This document shows positions 24,938 to 34,228 of a DNA stretch of 64,000 nucleotides, piece after piece. Location: the NCBI GenBank assembly GCA_964552465.1, contig CAZKGR010000001.1, forward strand, positions 1-64,000, read 5' to 3'. Made by a program: the position numbers and the translations under genes. The notes under the pieces are model-generated. The model was given only the letters and a program-made list of their open reading frames with translations, was not told where the DNA came from and did not search any database. The DNA is from BMS3BBIN04 sp964552465. GTDB lineage: Bacteria; Electryoneota; Electryoneia; Electryoneales; Electryoneaceae. Position 1 is the stretch's first letter. Each line of letters opens with the position of its first letter.

Positions 24938-26551
24938 CTAGTGAGCATGTCCATGACCGATTGCACCTGACATGCTAGCTAGTTTGACATGATACCCGCC
25001 AGTTGAAACAGCATATTCGCCTGGTCGGATATCCCCATTGATCACTACCCATCCGCCATCACGGGCACCAGTGACAACGATCCGCTTCTCAAATGATTCC
25101 CCCGATACCTGTACATATACGACATCCATTCCTTCATCGAGGAAGATGCTGGATTCAGGAACAGTCAAAGAATTCTGATTGACGGATCCATAAAGGTCCA
25201 CACGTACACGTTGACCCAATTGGAGTTGAGTACTTGAATCAATGATGTCCAGTTGCACAGGAATCGTCTGGGTGGCTCTATCAACTATGACCGGTGAGGC
25301 AACAGGATCTATGTCGTTGAACACGACTGGTGACTTGTCCATCCCAGGCAAGTAGAGTGACATTCCACTTATTGACTCTGCACCACCCTCGGGAAGCTCA
25401 TACATATGCGCAGTAACGCGATAATAATCTCTTTGAACCAAACGGATTAAGGGTTGGCCCACTTCCACAGCTTCGCCGGGCGTGATCAGACATTCTGCTA
25501 CTGTTGCAGAAACTGGCGCCCTTAACATGAACCTTGCATCTGAAGATTTGCCCGTCGCCGAATCCAAGCCAGTTTGCAGTGTTTCGTAGTGCAATCGAAT
25601 CTGATCGTACTCACGTTCAGATATTGCGTTCTGAGCAAATAGTCGCTGTGCTCGATCCCAATCTGAAGATGCTTGCTCGAGTTGGGCTTGCACATCGACC
25701 CAGGAACCACCGGTATCAATTTGGGGCAGCAGTGTGAGGAGGACATCGCCTTCACTCACAATTTGCCCGGATGCCGGCGCGTAGTCACTAGATACGACTC
25801 CAGCAACTGGTGCAACAAGTGTATAGCTTGCGTCAGGGGGTGATCCTATAGTTGCAACGCCTGAAACAGCAGATCGCATTGGACGCAATTCGGCTTTGTT
25901 CGTTGCAAAGGGAATCTTCCACTGCTGTTCCTTGAGGAAGGTGATCAGATTATCATCTGGTTCGCTTGGATCGGGCAAATCATGTTCTGTCTGAGCCACT
26001 ACAAAGCCATCGATATCAAAGGCGGCTTCGCAGTTCTCGCCAGTGTAGATCAAGGTGAAATCGAACTGACCCGCATGGTCAATCTCAACCGTCGGGGTGA
26101 AAATGCCTTCACGCAGCAATGTCGATTCATTAACCGTGAATCCGTGTCCATGAGAATCCCGGAAAATCAGTTCAACATTACCTTCACGGACGGGTTGAAA
26201 GTTGTCCAAGTGTGTGAGATGGATGATAAACCGTCCACCTTCACCGGCAACCAGTACCGGGTATTCCATGAACAATTCCATGCCGTCGGACCATTGCGTC
26301 ACCATGACAAACGGATGCTCACCTTCTTCGTGGTCGTGGCCATCCTCAGCAACAGCGCCAGTTTCGTGAGCATGGTCGTCATCCGTTTCAGAGGCATGAG
26401 CGTGTCCGTGGTCATCATCATCATGATCGTGACCTGAGCTTGCGGAATGAGAATCCTGTGCCTGAGCGGTAGTGTCAAACATATCTGAGCATCCGAGCGT
26501 CAAGCCCACCGTCGTCGCGATCAGTACTGTTAAGACTATGCGTGTCATCAT
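24938..26551 (-). CDS. Efflux adaptor lipoprotein (HlyD/CusB-like), histidine-rich
   Basis: The periplasmic adaptor (membrane fusion protein) that links the RND pump to the outer-membrane channel. The signal peptide ends in a lipobox (LTLGCSD), so it is lipid-anchored. Next comes a histidine/aspartate-rich stretch (residues about 35-80, with HDHDDDDHGHAHA), an extra beta domain of about 110 residues as in CzcB-type adaptors, then the barrel-sandwich/lipoyl domain (APVAGVVSSDYAPASGQIVSEGD), a hairpin and beta-barrel parts. The C-terminus also ends in HGHAH. Histidine runs at both ends are well suited to zinc, nickel or cobalt buffering. The start at 26551 overlaps the preceding stop (ATGA) and has AAGGAG. 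Length is 537 residues, long for the family because of the extra domain. Confidence 0.88.
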   Translation of the reverse strand: MMTRIVLTVLIATTVGLTLGCSDMFDTTAQAQDSHSASSGHDHDDDDHGHAHASETDDDHAHETGAVAEDGHDHEEGEHPFVMVTQWSDGMELFMEYPVLVAGEGGRFIIHLTHLDNFQPVREGNVELIFRDSHGHGFTVNESTLLREGIFTPTVEIDHAGQFDFTLIYTGENCEAAFDIDGFVVAQTEHDLPDPSEPDDNLITFLKEQQWKIPFATNKAELRPMRSAVSGVATIGSPPDASYTLVAPVAGVVSSDYAPASGQIVSEGDVLLTLLPQIDTGGSWVDVQAQLEQASSDWDRAQRLFAQNAISEREYDQIRLHYETLQTGLDSATGKSSDARFMLRAPVSATVAECLITPGEAVEVGQPLIRLVQRDYYRVTAHMYELPEGGAESISGMSLYLPGMDKSPVVFNDIDPVASPVIVDRATQTIPVQLDIIDSSTQLQLGQRVRVDLYGSVNQNSLTVPESSIFLDEGMDVVYVQVSGESFEKRIVVTGARDGGWVVINGDIRPGEYAVSTGGYHVKLASMSGAIGHGHAH

Positions 26552-27783
26552 CTATCTCCTTCCGTCGACGTGACGGATGTCGTCAACTCAATTGCTGTCA
26601 TCATTTCCACTTCGAACAGAGTGCTGAACCAGTTCAAGGACAATTCTCCGCGCATCTCGTCTGCGTCAAGAATACCCTGCAACGAGTTCAACGCAGATGG
26701 AATATCGATCCAACCTTCATCCAGAGACGCGAACAAGACACTGTAGCTATCCGCCAGGTTGGGGTAGGAGTTGAGGGCGGACTGCAATTGCGACAGTGTC
26801 GTGATTCTCGATTCGAGGGTAGTTCTTAAACGAATTTGATCCCGACGAATCTCCAACGATGCCAGCCGTGATTCAGCTTCTGCAGCCTGTGTAGCGTGCG
26901 AATTGCGATCCAGAAGTGGGAGCGGGATCGATAACCCGATTACGTATCCTGCATCTCCGTCTTCCACTTGCTTATAGCCGCCCTCGACACCTAACGAAGG
27001 AAGCCATGCAGCACGCTGTACCGCTACCCGATTGTCCTGAACGCTTTGGTAGGCTGTCAGCTCTTTCCAGAGCGGTCCAGCTTCGAGCGCTGCGAAAAGT
27101 TCGGTTTCAACAGGGATTTCAACGGTGGAAGCTGATGATGGCAGCACAAGCTCTGCTGACATTCCTGCGCCCAAGCCTACGTCAAGTTGCCATAGCGCAC
27201 TGTGAACAAGGAATTCCTGTTGCAGGAGATTCGTGCGTGCCTGCACATTTGCCAGCGAGGAGGCGATGAGCTGAGCATCGATTATAGCCTCAAATCCCTC
27301 GGCGGCTCGAACGTCAATCACGTTTCTCAGCGAATCAAGTAGCGCAGCTAATGTTTCAAGCTGCTCCAAACGCGCTTTCGTGATCGCCAGTTTGACATAC
27401 TGAGTCTGCAAATCTGCGATGGTTTCTTCGATGGAACGAGTGGTTCGTGCTGCTATCCACTCGACTTCAGCGTTCCGCCACCGCCGTTGTTGTTCATACA
27501 TCCACGGCGTTCTGAACTCTTTCCCGAGAGTGACAAACCGTTCGATTTCCTCACCTGTCGCTTCCTGTTCTAATCCCAACTCGGGATTGGATGCTGCAAC
27601 AGATTGACGTACGCCTTCAATAGCCGCCATTCCCTCAGCCCTGATTGCATCCAAACGAGGACTGTGTCTTCGCGCGAATGCTTCCACGTCTGCGAGGGAA
27701 CTCACGGCATCAGATTCAGCAAGAACGCCGACTGCTGAAAACAGCAGTGTGACGAACATGGCTGAAACACACCATGCCTTCAT
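26548..27783 (-). CDS. Outer-membrane efflux channel, TolC/CusC family
   Basis: A 411-residue outer-membrane factor. The signal peptide is at residues 1-22 (VTLLFSAVGVLAES), followed by long helices typical of the TolC barrel-tunnel (LADVEAFARRHSPRLDAIRA near the start, the family's repeated helical hairpin) and NPELGLEQEATGEE. The second repeat begins near LTAYQSVQDNRVAVQRAAWLP-like text followed by PSLGVEGGYKQ. No lipobox cysteine is seen. AAGGAG lies before the ATG. It comes first among the three pump genes and overlaps the adaptor start by 4 bp, so the complex is made in a coupled way. Confidence 0.88.
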   Translation of the reverse strand: MKAWCVSAMFVTLLFSAVGVLAESDAVSSLADVEAFARRHSPRLDAIRAEGMAAIEGVRQSVAASNPELGLEQEATGEEIERFVTLGKEFRTPWMYEQQRRWRNAEVEWIAARTTRSIEETIADLQTQYVKLAITKARLEQLETLAALLDSLRNVIDVRAAEGFEAIIDAQLIASSLANVQARTNLLQQEFLVHSALWQLDVGLGAGMSAELVLPSSASTVEIPVETELFAALEAGPLWKELTAYQSVQDNRVAVQRAAWLPSLGVEGGYKQVEDGDAGYVIGLSIPLPLLDRNSHATQAAEAESRLASLEIRRDQIRLRTTLESRITTLSQLQSALNSYPNLADSYSVLFASLDEGWIDIPSALNSLQGILDADEMRGELSLNWFSTLFEVEMMTAIELTTSVTSTEGDR

Positions 27784-27853
27784 CTATCATCTCCTTCAGG
27801 AGGTGAACTTTTTCAAATAAGAGATAAACGGGAGAGAGTACTCTTTCCCGGCA

Positions 27854-28366
27854 TTACGCCAGGACAGGCGGAGGACGAGGAGAGCGAAGAGTTACGAGAA
27901 TGTCGTCAGGAGGTCCACGTTCATCTCTATCGAACGTGAGCAGTGATTTCCCATGATCCTCATACTCTTCACTGGCGACAACAACTATCTGTGTCTGTAC
28001 TGCAAAATGATTGTGTATGGTTGGAAGTTGGAATGTCGAACTAAACGAGTGATGGTACCCGTGGAAATCACAGTGCTCAAGGGAGTTCGAATGCGAACCT
28101 CCGAAATCGTCAACTGTATCATGGTGATTTGCAGGCACCTCATTAGTGCCTTCATCATCACTGTGACAAGGAAGTTCATGCTGATGAGGAATCAGCAAAC
28201 CGGTTTCAGGATCGCCTTGTCCAGTGACCAAATGCGACACGAAATCGATGTGCAGACCGTGCGAATCCGTATGAGCATGAAAGTGCGCATACGGGTAGAT
28301 CTGCGTCAGGTAAAGAACCTGAATCACCAGGTATAAGGTAACTGTTTTACGGAGTTTGACGTACAT
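27854..28366 (-). CDS. Small histidine-rich exported protein of the efflux operon
   Basis: 170 residues. An N-terminal hydrophobic segment (LYLVIQVLYLTQIYPYAHF) may be a signal or anchor. It is followed by many histidines (HAHTDSHGLHIDF, HQHELPCH, ANHHDTVDDF, HGYHH, HNHF) and a proline-rich end (LRSPRPPPVLA). Small proteins like this often head metal-efflux operons in FCB bacteria and are thought to bind or sense metal in the periplasm, but no name is established for this one. The ATG at 28366 is used; the TTG at 28372 is also possible, and no clear ribosome site is seen. The gene lies 70 bp upstream of the outer-membrane channel gene on the same strand. Confidence 0.65.
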   Translation of the reverse strand: MYVKLRKTVTLYLVIQVLYLTQIYPYAHFHAHTDSHGLHIDFVSHLVTGQGDPETGLLIPHQHELPCHSDDEGTNEVPANHHDTVDDFGGSHSNSLEHCDFHGYHHSFSSTFQLPTIHNHFAVQTQIVVVASEEYEDHGKSLLTFDRDERGPPDDILVTLRSPRPPPVLA

Positions 28367-28754
28367 GTACAATTCGTTTGAGCCGTAGACTCCACTAAGA
28401 TACTACTAATCACCAAGCGATCAACACAATATCTCTCATTAACAAACATGTTCATGTTCAACTCAACCATACCAACGGCTGTACTTTCCAAATATTTTGG
28501 CTTGCCAGTTAGTACCCAACCAAATCAGACAGTACGATCTCCTTTTAATCGCGAAAGCGTTGAATGCTCTTGACCGTCTGATAGTTTGTTGTTAACATGA
28601 TTTCACTAACATCGTTATATCGGTACTATGTAGATAGTTACTTCAACTATCATCAGTTGGCAGAAACGCGGTCATTTAATTCTTCGGCTGCCTTGTTCTT
28701 TCTACAGTCTGGGAAACAGGCACGGGTGCATCAATCTTTTCAAGGGGGGGATCC
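28367..28754. other. Divergent intergenic region
   Basis: About 390 AT-rich bases between the metal-efflux operon (leftward) and a secreted-protein gene (rightward). Promoters for both should lie here. A purine-rich run AAGGGGGGG (28740-28748) precedes the ATG at 28755. No repeat, RNA gene or recognisable operator was found. Confidence 0.45.
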
Positions 28755-30269
28755 ATGAAGATTGTATACCTATTTGTTCTTGCGGGCCTGTTGATGGCGC
28801 CAGCTGTCTTAGCTCAACCACTGGATCTTGTCTGGGATAACATTTACGACACCGAAGTAGATGACTACGGCCAAGGTGTTTCCTGCATATCCGACGGAAC
28901 AGTCGTAGTAGCAGGAATTCACTACATCGATCAGATATATCCTGGCTTCGATTCTGCTGCTGCTCTAAGGAAAGTCGATCAGGACGGTGTCGAGGTTTGG
29001 TATGAGACATATGACTACGGCAACCAATGCCAGATTTACACCGTTGAAGAAGCTCCAGATGGCGGGCTCGTTGCATTTGGTCTGGTAGGCCCAGGTACGG
29101 GTACTGACTTCTCTGCATGGATTGTGAGGACGGATGCAAATGGAGTCCTCCAATGGGAGGAGACCTTCGATGTCGCAGGATTTTCGATCATCTGTTGGGG
29201 AGGAATCCTAACAGCCGATGGCGGTTATGCGCTATATGGCACCATTCAGCCCGACTACTCTGGAGATGATGCAAAAGACGCGTTCCTGATGAAAATCAAC
29301 TCTGATCTCACCATGGCTTGGTATATGGCGTATGGAGGTGATCTGGAGGACGGTTTCTGGAATGCTATCCCAACTGCGGATGGTGGCTACGCGATGGCAG
29401 GGTATACCACAGTAGAGGCTGGCGGAACCCATAATGATGGTTTCGTCGTCAAGACGGATGCCAACGGAATGCAAGAGTGGGCTTCCTTGTTCGGAGAAAC
29501 TGACGATCAGTCGTTCTGGTCGATATATGAGACGTCTGATGGGAACTTCGCTTTAGCTGGTATGACAGGTGACATTGATGCGTGGGTTCTGGATGGTTTA
29601 TTTACTCTTGTTGATGCAGGTGGTAACCTGCTGACCAGTGTTAATTATCACTTCAACGAGACAACTGATTTTCGAGTTATTCGGCCAGTGTACGATTACG
29701 ACGATCCGTCCTCGGTCACTGGATACTGCCTCTACGGTTCTACTGCGCAAGATGTAAACAACTGGGACACGTCTGATTTGATAGCAGTGAATGTGGATCT
29801 GGCTGGTTCTGTGGGTGACTTTCTAATCTTCGGTACGGGCGATGAAGATTGGGCCATGTTTGGGTTGTGCGAAGGGTGGAATCACGGTTGTGTTGCGGTT
29901 GGAAACTCAAGCACGACGGATGCTGATGGCATGGCAGTTTACATGGCTCGTCTTGATGGTCCGAACATGACAGGTTTCAGCCAGCAGAGTGTCTTGGTAC
30001 CGGCCGAATTCAACCTCTTCCCCACCTATCCAAATCCATTCAACAGCACGGCCGTTATCTCGTATCAGGTGCCGGGAAACCAATATGCCCGTCTTGCCCT
30101 GTACGATGTGCTAGGGCGTGAGGTGTCTGTGCTGGTTGATGGCAAAGCCGCCGCCGGTCACAATTATGTGTCCCTGGACGCGGATGGCTTGGCCAGCGGC
30201 ACGTATTTCCTCAAACTGGAATCGGATGATCTGGATAAGCAAGTGCAAAAGGTTACGCTGGTCAGGTGA
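28755..30269 (+). CDS. Secreted repeat protein with type IX sorting tail
   Basis: 504 residues. The signal peptide is at residues 1-21 (LLMAPAVLAQ). Next comes a set of repeated segments of the form W-x-x-x-(Y/F)-G-(G/E) ... DGGYAL/DGGLVA/DGNFAL ... G, about 50 residues each, as in beta-propeller domains found in surface proteins. The last 80 residues are a type IX secretion C-terminal domain: YPNPFNSTAVISYQV, LALYDVLGREV, LASGTYFLKLE, KVTLVR. The protein should cross the inner membrane by Sec and the outer membrane by the type IX system, then be released or surface-attached. No enzyme motif is visible. A terminator follows at 30341. Confidence 0.85.
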   Translation: MKIVYLFVLAGLLMAPAVLAQPLDLVWDNIYDTEVDDYGQGVSCISDGTVVVAGIHYIDQIYPGFDSAAALRKVDQDGVEVWYETYDYGNQCQIYTVEEAPDGGLVAFGLVGPGTGTDFSAWIVRTDANGVLQWEETFDVAGFSIICWGGILTADGGYALYGTIQPDYSGDDAKDAFLMKINSDLTMAWYMAYGGDLEDGFWNAIPTADGGYAMAGYTTVEAGGTHNDGFVVKTDANGMQEWASLFGETDDQSFWSIYETSDGNFALAGMTGDIDAWVLDGLFTLVDAGGNLLTSVNYHFNETTDFRVIRPVYDYDDPSSVTGYCLYGSTAQDVNNWDTSDLIAVNVDLAGSVGDFLIFGTGDEDWAMFGLCEGWNHGCVAVGNSSTTDADGMAVYMARLDGPNMTGFSQQSVLVPAEFNLFPTYPNPFNSTAVISYQVPGNQYARLALYDVLGREVSVLVDGKAAAGHNYVSLDADGLASGTYFLKLESDDLDKQVQKVTLVR

Positions 30270-30340
30270 TCATGGACTACCTGACATCAGGATAGGCGAA
30301 CAGTAGCAACTATCTGGGACAGCAATTGGCGGATTCACAT

Positions 30341-30368
30341 GGTCAGGCATTTGCCTGGCCATTTTTTT
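30341..30368 (+). terminator. Intrinsic terminator
   Basis: A 9-bp stem (GGTCAGGCA / TGCCTGGCC, one G-T pair) with a two-base apparent loop is followed by ATTTTTTTG. It lies 70 bp after the stop of the secreted protein at 30269. Confidence 0.85.
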
Positions 30369-30659
30369 GAGTCTGTTCTCCTTGTCATTTCCCGGAGGTA
30401 GGGTTTGCCGTGCCTCGTTTTTTTGATCATATTTGTGCCTTGCCGCTAATCGTTCGCGGGATTATTCCCCTGTTGACAGTCTTGTGATCTTGTGAGCATC
30501 CGCATCCAGCAAAACATGAAGCTGGGTTTTCGTAATGTGGATGCTGAAGCTGTTTGAAACTGCTTGTGAAAAAACGATCTAGCTCTTGTATTTGAACGAC
30601 CGGAAACATTGTAGCTCACATAGATATTGAACGTTCATCCTTGTTGGGAGGCTGTACCC
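30369..30659. other. Leader region of the PEPCK gene
   Basis: 290 bp without a gene. It should contain the promoter of PEPCK; GGGAGG at 30644-30649 is its ribosome site. No riboswitch-like structure was recognised. Confidence 0.4.
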
Positions 30660-32615
30660 ATGTTAAAGTTGAAGGCCGGCGACGACATCCTTGCTGTCAC
30701 TGGTGGGATTACATCAATTGCCGATGCGAAGAAAATCATCGGCGACAAATTGGATGCGGGCAACTTGGCCAAACTTGATAAGATCAAGACCGATGATGCC
30801 TTGATCAAGATCGCAAACGCTATTCAGCTGTGCAAGCCGGACTCAGTGTTTGTCACCACGGGTTCGCCGGAAGACATGGCAGCTACCCGCAAGTTCAGCA
30901 TCGATAAAGGCGAAGAGAAACCGCTCGCGCTCCAAGATCATACCATCCACTACGATCTGCCCGAAGAACAGGGACGTATCGTTGACCGCACCTTCTACAT
31001 CGTCAACGAAGGTGAAGAGACCAGCGCCCTCGCCAAGAAGATGATCCGTTCGGAAGCGCTCGAGTACGTGCGCAACAACATGAGCGGGATCATGAAGGGC
31101 AAGACGATGTTCATCGGCTTCTTCAGCCGTGGACCAGCTGGCGCGAAGCTTTCATTGCCAGCTATTGAGATCTCGTCTTCCACATACGTCATGCACTCCG
31201 GTGACATCCTGTATCGTCATTGCTATGACAGCTTTGATGCACAGGTTGCGAAGTCTGGCTATTTCCTGACCAACGTTCACAGCGAAGGCCAGAACCGTCC
31301 GGAAGACCTGCCGAATGCGCGCGTATTCATGGACCGCAGCTGGCTGACCACGTTCAGCATGTACTGCACCTACGCTGGCAACACGCTGCTGCTCAAGAAG
31401 GGCAACCACCGCATGGCAGTCGACTTGGCTGGCAACTTTGGCGGCGGCGAAGAACTGTCCGAGCACATGTTCATCACCGGCATGAAGGACGAGACTGGTC
31501 GCATCACCTGGTTCGCGGGCGCGGCCCCGTCCGGTTGTGGCAAGACCACGACCGCGATGGCCGGTACCGATTTCATCGGGGACGACCTCGCTCAGATGTG
31601 GGTTGCTGATGATGGCACCATGCGAGCGATCAACCCGGAGAACGGAATCTTTGGTATTGTCGCTGATGTGAACCGTGAGGGCGACCCGTACCTGATGAAA
31701 GTTCTGCGCGAACAGGGTACCGAAGTCATCTGGTCGAACGTACTTATCGATGACAAGGCAGTTCCCCATTGGACCGGCAACGGCGAAGATCACCCGGACA
31801 AGGGTTTCAACTTCCAGGGTGACTGGTACAAGGGTAAGACCAATTCCGGCGGTAAAGAGGTTCCGATCTCACACCCGAACGCCCGTTGCACCCTTCGTTG
31901 CGCAGCCATCGACAACTACAACGCCGAGTGGGGGGATAACCCAGCTGGTGTGCCGGTCAAAGTGATCACCTACTCCGGTCGTGACAGCGACACCATGCCA
32001 CCGGTCTGGGTTGGCAAGAACCCGAACCATGGCGTTGCGATTGGTGCATCCATCGTCTCCGCCGCAACAGCGACTGAAGTCGGAGCGTCCGGTGTGAAGC
32101 GTCAACCGTGGGCCAATGCGCCGTTCATCCCGGGACCACTAGCCGATTACATGAAGGTCCAGTTCGATTTCTTCAACAGCGCGAAATACACCGCTGACGG
32201 TCGGCCGATCCTCGCCGGTCTGAACTACTTCCTGACTGAAGGTGCCCGTGGCGGTGAAGGCACGAAGCTGCTGGGTGAGAAGCGCGACGTGAAACCGTGG
32301 CTGGCCTGGTTGGGTAAGTACGCGCACGGTGACGTTGAAGCTATCGACACCCCTATCGGTTTCATTCCGAAGTATGAGGATCTGAAGCACCTGTTCAAAT
32401 CCATCATCGGCAAGGAGTATCCGAAAGACCTGTACGACAAGCAGTTCTCGATCTACGTCGACAAGATTCTCGCCCGCATCGAGCTTCAGCGGGAAGCTTT
32501 CGGCAAGGAGAGCAACCTGCCGGGACAGCTTTTTGAAGTTTACAACGAATGGGAAGCTGGCTTGAATGAGTTGAAGGGTAAGTTCGGCGCAGTCGTACTT
32601 CCGGACCAGCTCTAG
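30660..32615 (+). CDS. pckG: Phosphoenolpyruvate carboxykinase (GTP type)
   Basis: Interconverts oxaloacetate and phosphoenolpyruvate using GTP, the entry step of gluconeogenesis, in the cytoplasm. The 651 residues carry the kinase-1a loop APSGCGKTTTAM with the reactive cysteine typical of the GTP enzyme, the metal/nucleotide segment FIGDDLAQMW, the oxaloacetate-side motif TYAGNTLLLKKG, and NHGVAIGASIVSAATA. Comparison with the ATP-dependent class favours the GTP family, although the P-loop differs slightly from the textbook ACGKT. The ATG at 30660 (GGGAGG 10 nt upstream) is preferred over the TTG at 30627. It forms a single-gene unit between two terminators. Confidence 0.92.
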   Translation: MLKLKAGDDILAVTGGITSIADAKKIIGDKLDAGNLAKLDKIKTDDALIKIANAIQLCKPDSVFVTTGSPEDMAATRKFSIDKGEEKPLALQDHTIHYDLPEEQGRIVDRTFYIVNEGEETSALAKKMIRSEALEYVRNNMSGIMKGKTMFIGFFSRGPAGAKLSLPAIEISSSTYVMHSGDILYRHCYDSFDAQVAKSGYFLTNVHSEGQNRPEDLPNARVFMDRSWLTTFSMYCTYAGNTLLLKKGNHRMAVDLAGNFGGGEELSEHMFITGMKDETGRITWFAGAAPSGCGKTTTAMAGTDFIGDDLAQMWVADDGTMRAINPENGIFGIVADVNREGDPYLMKVLREQGTEVIWSNVLIDDKAVPHWTGNGEDHPDKGFNFQGDWYKGKTNSGGKEVPISHPNARCTLRCAAIDNYNAEWGDNPAGVPVKVITYSGRDSDTMPPVWVGKNPNHGVAIGASIVSAATATEVGASGVKRQPWANAPFIPGPLADYMKVQFDFFNSAKYTADGRPILAGLNYFLTEGARGGEGTKLLGEKRDVKPWLAWLGKYAHGDVEAIDTPIGFIPKYEDLKHLFKSIIGKEYPKDLYDKQFSIYVDKILARIELQREAFGKESNLPGQLFEVYNEWEAGLNELKGKFGAVVLPDQL

Positions 32616-32651
32616 ATCAGAATTCGTTGTAGTTATCAACTATAGTAATTC

Positions 32652-32683
32652 AAACGCGCGACCTTCACAGGTCGCGCGTTTTT
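32652..32683 (+). terminator. Intrinsic terminator after PEPCK
   Basis: A perfect 12-bp stem (AAACGCGCGACC / GGTCGCGCGTTT) with a 6-base loop is followed by more T. It lies 36 bp after the PEPCK stop. Confidence 0.92.
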
Positions 32684-32762
32684 ATCTCATTTGGGGTGGA
32701 TTCCAGATTCCACCATTGTATCTTTACCATTCTTCAACTCTACGACTGCGAGGCTTCTCTCG

Positions 32763-33896
32763 ATGGATGAATACACGTTAAAAACCAAACAGTGGCTGGA
32801 AGATCGATACACTCAGGGCGTTGATGAAGGCAAGTTCAGAGCTCACCGCCCTATCTATGGTTTTGGCGTTCAACCTTCAGAACGAAACCATACCAACCGC
32901 ATGGCGATTGCACTTGCAATCCTGCGCGTTTTAAACAAGTCCAATGGGAAAACTCTGTTGGACCTAGGAGGTGGTGAAGGGTATATCGCCGCTCTTGCAC
33001 GTGATCTGCTCGGCTATGAATCCATGATGGTTGAACTTCCAGAAGCGGCCTGCGACCGTGCAAAAGAACTGTTTGGACTACCGGCAGAATCGCAGGACAT
33101 TCACAACCTTCCCTACGCGGATGAAAGCACTGACGTTGTCGTTCTAAGCGAAGTCATTGAACATCTTCGCGATCCTTTTGTCGCTCTGCGAGAAGCTTGG
33201 CGTATCACCAAGTCCAAATTGATCATTACGACTCAGGAAGCGTATCCGTGGAATTGGGAACGGATTGCGCGCCATCGTCTACGCAATACACAAGCGGCGC
33301 ATGCAGAACTTAATCATTATCACCCATCTGATTTCAAGGCATTGTTCGGCGAGAATACACGGTTTCTAAATCCAACTTTGATCATACCAATGCAAGATGA
33401 AACACGGATTAGTGAGCATGAAGCCAGGCAGCTTGTTCCTGAACTTGCAGCGGAAATACCATTTAATCCGGGAAGTTTCGGGATAATGGCTGTGGTAGAC
33501 AAACAGGATGTACAAAGGTCCGAGCGAATCAGTGATACTGAACTTATTAATCAGCTCTTTGCCTTCAGGGTCGAACTTCCAAATGTTGACCGAAGTAACG
33601 AAGTCCCTTCGCTGGCATGGCCAGAAAAACGCGCTCCAAACCTTGACCCTAGCGATCCCTTCTTTCCAATGAGTCAAGCATGGACAAGTGAACAACGAGA
33701 GCACGTTCATCGGATTCAGCGACTTTTTAAACACTCGGAGAGCGTCGTCTTCATTCCAACACTTCTTGCCAAGATACTAACTCTATTGTCATCGCTATTT
33801 CGGTTCATTTTGGCTCCAGGATCTTTGAGGACGAAACTAGCTTGGGCCAAGAATAGCTTCAACATTGACCGGTTTAAGAAACTGCTCGGTGATTGA
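32763..33896 (+). CDS. SAM-dependent methyltransferase
   Basis: 377 residues with a class I methyltransferase domain: SAM motif I LLDLGGGEGYIAALA (about residues 66-80), acidic end of strand 2 (MMVELPEA), and EVIEHLRDPFVALREAWRI as the motif IV/V region of the Methyltransf_11 type. The C-terminal 100 residues contain a hydrophobic stretch (ILTLLSSLFRFILAPG), so it may sit on the membrane. Substrates of such proteins include lipids, quinones and surface sugars; none can be chosen. The ATG at 32763 has GAGG about 10 nt before it and is preferred over the start at 32691, which would lie almost in the terminator. Confidence 0.75.
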   Translation: MDEYTLKTKQWLEDRYTQGVDEGKFRAHRPIYGFGVQPSERNHTNRMAIALAILRVLNKSNGKTLLDLGGGEGYIAALARDLLGYESMMVELPEAACDRAKELFGLPAESQDIHNLPYADESTDVVVLSEVIEHLRDPFVALREAWRITKSKLIITTQEAYPWNWERIARHRLRNTQAAHAELNHYHPSDFKALFGENTRFLNPTLIIPMQDETRISEHEARQLVPELAAEIPFNPGSFGIMAVVDKQDVQRSERISDTELINQLFAFRVELPNVDRSNEVPSLAWPEKRAPNLDPSDPFFPMSQAWTSEQREHVHRIQRLFKHSESVVFIPTLLAKILTLLSSLFRFILAPGSLRTKLAWAKNSFNIDRFKKLLGD

Positions 33897-34228
33897 ATAT
33901 GTGCAGCCCGTATTTGTCTTGAATATCAGTAGATGGCTGTCTCTTGGAGTAACATTGGTAGGCCACTAAACTGGTCCACATGATCTATTCACAAGCTACT
34001 ACTGTGGATATAGTGATTTCAGTCCAAATAGTCTGGCATAACTTTCTTCCATGAGCATTGCAGATTTTACATCCATAATACCAGAAAGTAGATTTTCTCA
34101 TCTCTTGATATGTACTTTGCAAATTGGAATGTTGGTCAGTTTCGATTTCTCTAATGTGCATGCTGACATTCTAGTGATGTGATTCACATAAACTGCTGAT
34201 AGTCTTATTCATCAAAGGAGTTACTACA
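33897..34228. other. Intergenic region, no gene seen
   Basis: 332 AT-rich bases between the methyltransferase and the FG-GAP protein. AAAGGAG at 34214-34220 is the ribosome site of the next gene. No terminator hairpin or repeat was recognised. Confidence 0.4.
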
